From Puntigrus tetrazona (Eukaryota; Chordata; Actinopteri; Cypriniformes; Cyprinidae), in the NCBI RefSeq assembly GCF_018831695.1, contig NC_056706.1, positions 21,028,847 through 21,092,846 on the forward strand: a stretch of DNA of 64,000 bases, given 5' to 3'. The notes under the pieces are model-generated. The model did not search any database. It worked only from the letters and a program-made list of their open reading frames with translations, and was not told the DNA's origin. Shown here one piece after another: positions 49,186-55,186 of the stretch (the stretch's first letter is position 1; every line of letters starts with the position of its first letter). Position numbers and translations under genes: made by a program.

Positions 49186-52100
49186 GTGTTTGTGTGGGTG
49201 TGCACCGCTGGGCTGAGAAACAGTCCTTCTCTGATTGGCTGTCTGCGCTCTGAAGGGGCCGTCTCTCTCTGTGTACAGAGAAGGAGCGAGAGCACGGGGA
49301 GGAGGGAGAGAGAGCACGAGCGAGCGCGCTGGGGTCAGAGCAGAGAAAGAGAAGCGTGGGCGTTTTGTTTTGCGATGGCAGGACTGGAAAGAGAGGAGAG
49401 CAAGCGCTCGTCTGTTTGAGGCTCACTCGTTCAACCATCTCTCCTTTTCTCCTCCCTCCACACGCGTGCAGCCCACTCCCTCGAGCCTGGACTTCAGCTC
49501 GCCTCTTCTCGCCGGAACGTAAAAAAAAAAAAAATCAAAACATCCCTTTTACTCACACACACTTCATACAGGCAGAGCGTGGAGTAGCTCTCCTCGGTGA
49601 TGGTGAGTTTCTTCCTTTTTGCTTTTCCTGTTTGGCTTCCTTTTCTTGCTGTTTTTGCTCCTGGGATGAAAGGCGCAAAGGAAAAGTGTCCGCTTGCTCG
49701 CGTTTGGGAAACGTTTCGCTCGGGTTGGGTGGAAAGGGAAGGGAGGAGAGCAGCGCGCGAGAGTTCAAGGAGTAGAGGGAGAGAAAGAAAGTGAGCGTTT
49801 GAGAGCATTGACTCTGTCACGTGTGACGCAGATAATAGTTAGCTAGTGCTCTCGCCCGGAGTCCTGCGGTTCGTCGGTACGAGCGGCGGTGATGACCAGA
49901 AATGGAGTGATGAAGTGCACCGGATGAGTCAGAAGACAGGGAACCTCCTCGTTCCCGCTTTCCTTCTGCGTTCCTCGGCTCTGGAAGATACTGGAACCCT
50001 TGACACTTTTGAAGCACGCGCGGTTGAGTGTTTGGGGGGGAATCCCTGAGGTGAAATTCACAAAGTGTCACACAAATCTCCTTTCGCTTAATTAGTCAAA
50101 CGCGCTGAACCGTAAAGCATCTTGCAGCGTTCTTGAAGCCTCCACGTCTGCCGGCTGATCACATGAAGGCTTTTTGAGAAACTGTTTATTTGAAACTGCT
50201 GGAGGACGTTTGAGTGGTTTTAAGCACTTTTTGCAGCTCGCGCGCAGAGGAACGGCCTCACATGGCGAGGGAAGCCCCGCATCTGCCGGGCTCGATTCAG
50301 TGATTTCGCTGTCAGATTATATTGATGGCATTAGGAGTAGCTGTAGGCCTGAAACAGACATGACAGCTTGCTCTTCTTTTGCCGCTCGGTCGACTTTAGT
50401 CTATTAAAGGCTGCACGAGTACATTTGTATGGTTTGGTATGGTTTTTATGAGAACCGTTTGTGTCGTCGTACGTCTTCTTTTTTTGGTATAATATGGCTA
50501 TTATGGATTTGCTCACCTCTGGAGGTGCGGGGATTCCCAGAAAAGTAAAGAAATGGAGAATAAACAAGGCTCTTAGTGTATCAAATTCCAGAGCACCCGT
50601 CATGCTTAACCTTTTGAAAGGGACATACCATTCACTCCCATTGTGTCTTTTCTTTTTGTAAACAATCTTGTCAGTCTGCAATGCAAGTTCTCACTGGTGT
50701 CAAATGCCGGTGTAGTTATCAAGTTCTAAACAAGTAGATGAAATGACTCCGTCACAACAGTAGCATCGTTTTTGCAATTAATCTAGAATTCATTTAAAAG
50801 CTTTGGTGGTATTGTTGAGGCTAAAGTTTCTTCTTCAAGACATTATATATTTAACTCCATTACATTTACACAGTCAATGCATGCGCCTTTTAAAACGCCG
50901 GTCAGAATAGTCGCAACTGAACAGAAGCTAAAGTGCACTGAGTTATTTGTCTCTCAAATGAAAGAGTCGACTCTGAATCACTGAACCGAGTCTTTGTTTA
51001 AAATGAATCCCAAGCAGTTTGTGAAACATTAGCATGTTACCCGCCCATTTGTTGTTGTCTTTTCACATCTGTATAAAAATGCTTTTTTTATTCTTTGAAA
51101 TGAAATCGAACACAGAATTAGCGTCACGCAAAGGAGGGGTTTGAAAAAAGAATCGTTTGGGAGTCGCTGAGCAAATAAGGGGAAAATAAATGCATATTAT
51201 TAGACCTTTTTTTTTTCCTTGCATGCATGTTTACTTTTTCTATATCTAAGCAAAATGCATATTTAAATAGTTAATTTACAGAGAAATCGTGAGATTAGAT
51301 TTGTAATCCAGTTTAGTTTAATCTATATGACAGCTATGGTTGTTCAGGTAGACGATCTTTGTCGTGAACATTGAAGTAAACATCGACTGGAAATGATGTA
51401 ATCGTATTATTCTCGCAAACCACACAGTTATGAGGCAAACCCACATCTTGTAAACACGCTGATGAGAAGTAGAGTTGCTGCAGTGCAGGAATGACTGAGC
51501 GCGCGCGCGTAATCTGACCGTAAAGCCGTGTTATTGGACTGTAGCGCAGCGGTTTGAGGGTCCTGTGCCAGAGACCCGTCTAATAGCATTCCATCTGTTG
51601 ATCCATCTGGACACGCCTCTTTTCCATATCCGTCCATCAGGATACACTCCCTCCTTGCTCTTTCCTGAATCCATCCGTCTACCGTGTCCTGCTGGAGGGG
51701 CTTTGGGTAATCCCTGCAGTGAAAGGGCAAAACACTTTCTCACACACACACTGACTCATTCTTGGCAGCTTCTCTCTTTTGACTGCTGTTTCACGTCTAA
51801 AACTATGTGTTGGGGTATTAGCCGCTGATGCCGGCCTGCGAGAGTCGGTTGATATGTTGAATATTTAGGCTGTATTTTAAGCCACGTGTTTCGTCAGATG
51901 GGTTTTGACGCGCTCTTTATTTGGTCATTAGGTAAGTGCAAGTTTATTAGACTCGTTTCACGATTTAGTGTATGACTGGGTTATTAGCGTTTTTAACATG
52001 AAGCGCTCGTTAATCAAAATAGTGTTAGTGCGTTTGATTCATATTTGTGAATTAGTTCAGTGAATCAGATTCGTTAATCTCCAAACCCTCAAAAACATTC

Positions 52101-55089
52101 ACAGCGTTTGCATATGGCTTAAATATATGTTTTCATATGTCTTTAGTTGAGTTCAAATATATGCACTTTATGTTGCTGTTTCATATAGATATAAATGAAA
52201 GTGATAAACACATTTTCTATTTTAGTGAGGAGTCTGATAAACATGCCTCGATTATGTTTATGTACAGTTTATTAAAGATGTGATTTAATAAATGTACTAC
52301 AATCCAAATAATAATAATATTCTTAAATAAATACAATATTAATTGTATTGTTTATCTATCTGTAAACTGTTTTGAATCTTATTGCCAACAATGGCTATTT
52401 TGTTAAAATGACAAAAAAATACATACAAATAATAATATAAAAGGTAAAAAACATTTTGTGTTTGTTGTGTAGGCAGATTTTCAGTGCCTTACTAAAATAT
52501 GGAGCTTTTCTTTTCCTCGTGTGTCTTCTGGAAGGCTTCTTTCACTCAGCTCTTAATTTGATGACTAGCAGCTGCAGATCATTCCGCATGCAAATAAACA
52601 TCCAGGTTTCCGGAAACATCCAGCATTCCGATTAGCATTTCCTTCTTTTTCCGCATTCTCTCTTTTCTCAACTCCTGCATATTTCTTTTTAGCTCTCTCT
52701 TACATCCACCTCCTCAGTTTCCACGTGCTCCGATTCCGTTCTCTACATTTTCTGGAATGTCCAATTGTCCGTACACGGGTTTCTGCCAGGCCGGACCAAA
52801 GCGGTGTCCTTTTTTTTTTTTTTTTTTTTTTAGGTCATTTTGAAAGATTCAAACTGCTGAAAACTGGGCTACACGGTTTCTTCTTTCGAATCACGACTGC
52901 AGAGACTTGCAGCTCCGCGTGGCTGGAGCTTTCTGTTTGAAAACAGACTATTTGCTCTAATTGATGTTTACTGAGAAGTTCTCTGATTGCTGGAGACACT
53001 CGCACTACTGAAGGATGAAGCTGTCGTGACCAGAGCACAGATGCAAATGTTTGCATTTCCAGTGTATTGCACGTGCACTTCACGTTCTTCACCCATAAAT
53101 AAAACATTGAGCCTATTTACCTCATTAATCCATGTTCCTGCTCTTATTGTGAATGATTCATCATGTACAGTAGTCCCAAGACTTTTTTTTATATATATAT
53201 ATATTTCCATCATAATGTACCCTACCGGTCAGGATTCTTTGATGAAGATTTAAAAAAAACAGAATTTATTTGCAATAACATTATAAACGCATTCTCTGTC
53301 CTACTATTCATTTAATGTGTCTTTTCTAAATAAAAGCCTCAATTTTATTCATTTATTTAGCAGCTTTCACAAAAATACTAAGCAGCAAAAATGTCAGCAT
53401 TGATAATAATAGCAAACATCATTATTATTAATCGCAATGAATACTATTTGAGCAGCAAATCTGCTTTGCCTTTAAAAAAAATAAATGACATTTTAAAGAA
53501 TTTATTCTAAATTGTAATATTATTTTCATTTATTTATTTTACTCGTTATTAAATAAATAAAAGCCTCGGTGAGCATATATTTAATTTATTTTATTATTTT
53601 ATTTTATCATAACCTTTTGAATAGTGTACAAAAAAATAATTTTTCTTAAGTTGTTTAATTTCTCTCCTTTTCTTGTTAAATATTTTTAGCTTTAACGTGT
53701 TACAGCGATATTACAGCGCACATTTTTCAATAAGACGGCAAGATTGTCTTCAGACTGTTGCTCCGCCGTGATCTAAAAGAGAAAACGGGAAAAGGAAGAC
53801 GGTTTATGCTAATGTCTGCTATTGCACGCTTGCAGTCATCCTGAGAATGCACCGTACTGTGCTACAGGTTCTTTCACAAAGCGATGCCACGTGAAATCGA
53901 GCTTGCGTAACTAGAAGTGTCTGCGTAGAGTATGTTCTCTTGGCGTCTTCATTAGTTTGCCTTCTCTGCTCATTGTCAACAGCTCCGTTTAGTCTGCCGT
54001 TAAGATAGACTTCACACACTAGACCGGCACGACTGGAGGGAGAGATGAACAGCTCAAGATGAAGCGGAGGGCTAGAGAGATGGATCGAGAAAGAGAGAGA
54101 GAGAGTGGGTTGAGGCAGATTTCTCATCAGTGGGCAGATTTTCTTCATGGCCGGAGACCAACACATCAAGAGCCAACAGCAGATGGCCTTACAACAATAA
54201 AATGTCTCCATTTTCTCTCCTCTCTCGTTTTTACCTTAACCTTCTTCTCGTACGTTTACGTTTAATGCACTCGTTTTGCACAATCGGAGATGCCCCGCGA
54301 CGCTCTGAATTGCGTTTATAATTGGCCCTTATGCATTTTTTGGTAGCGTCAGTTTTCCCGTGGAGATGCCGGCTTGTTTGGCAAACCAGACTGGAGCCAG
54401 ATCTGACAGCCAGCGCCGGGCTTAAAGCTGTCCTGATGCCTCGGTTCACGCAGACGTGCTCTCTTCTCTCTGCTAATGGCTCTCTCCTTCTCTTCCTCAG
54501 GGCATCTGGCGTATTCCAGTAGATGAGATCGATCGTCCTGGTAGTTTTGCATCTCATATGAACAGATCCATCGTGCTCTTGCTGGATGTTCTGTCGCAAC
54601 TGAAAGATCACCACACTTTATTTAAAATCTCCCTCATGCTTCAGAGAACCCCTGATCAGGGAAAGTAAGACCATTAGATTATTTTGTTTGTCATTTCATT
54701 AAATGTGCAGATTTATAGCCGGAAGTAGCCTCTTGAAATGTAGTTGTGAACAATGTAATTAAAATTGCTTTGCATGTTTGTAAATGTTTGAAAATATGAA
54801 AATGTATATCATTTCAAACAGTTATCATAACATTTTTTTGTATGTTTGTTTTCCTGTTTTGTTATGTTTGAAGCATATGGCATGAAGCATTTTATTGCAA
54901 CGGAAGATCAAATCTTTTATATTGTGTTTTTTAGGAAGTACTTAAGAGATGTGGACCGACAGGTTTTGGCCAAGCGAGCATTTTTCTTCACTGTAAAAGT
55001 GCTGGAAGACAATCTGGATAAACTCACAGGGGTATGAAAGCTATGTTTTTTTTGTTGTTCTTCTTTTATAAAAAAATAAAATGAAAAAA

Positions 55090-55186
<97 letters not shown>

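Larger units (their letters stand above)
44672..54500 (+). other. cabin1: cabin1 intron 30 (9.8 kb)
   Basis: Contains microsatellites, a palindromic transposon (45,377), a repeat fragment (47,280), an 850-base pyrimidine-rich tract (48,200-49,060), a CpG-containing promoter-like region with an apparent exon (49,190-49,602), a putative regulatory cluster (52,540-52,700) and one copy of a duplicated motif (54,322-54,425). Confidence 0.6.

Noticed and set aside
49597..49794. 65-codon frame starting MMVSFFLFAFPVWLPF, which looks like a signal peptide
   Set aside because: The reading crosses the strong GTGAGT donor at 49,603. It is more likely intron sequence after a spliced ATG than a secreted peptide, though this was not disproved.
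53819..54211. 130-codon minus-strand frame
   Set aside because: No recognised domain, composition like the surrounding intron, and no promoter or splice support.
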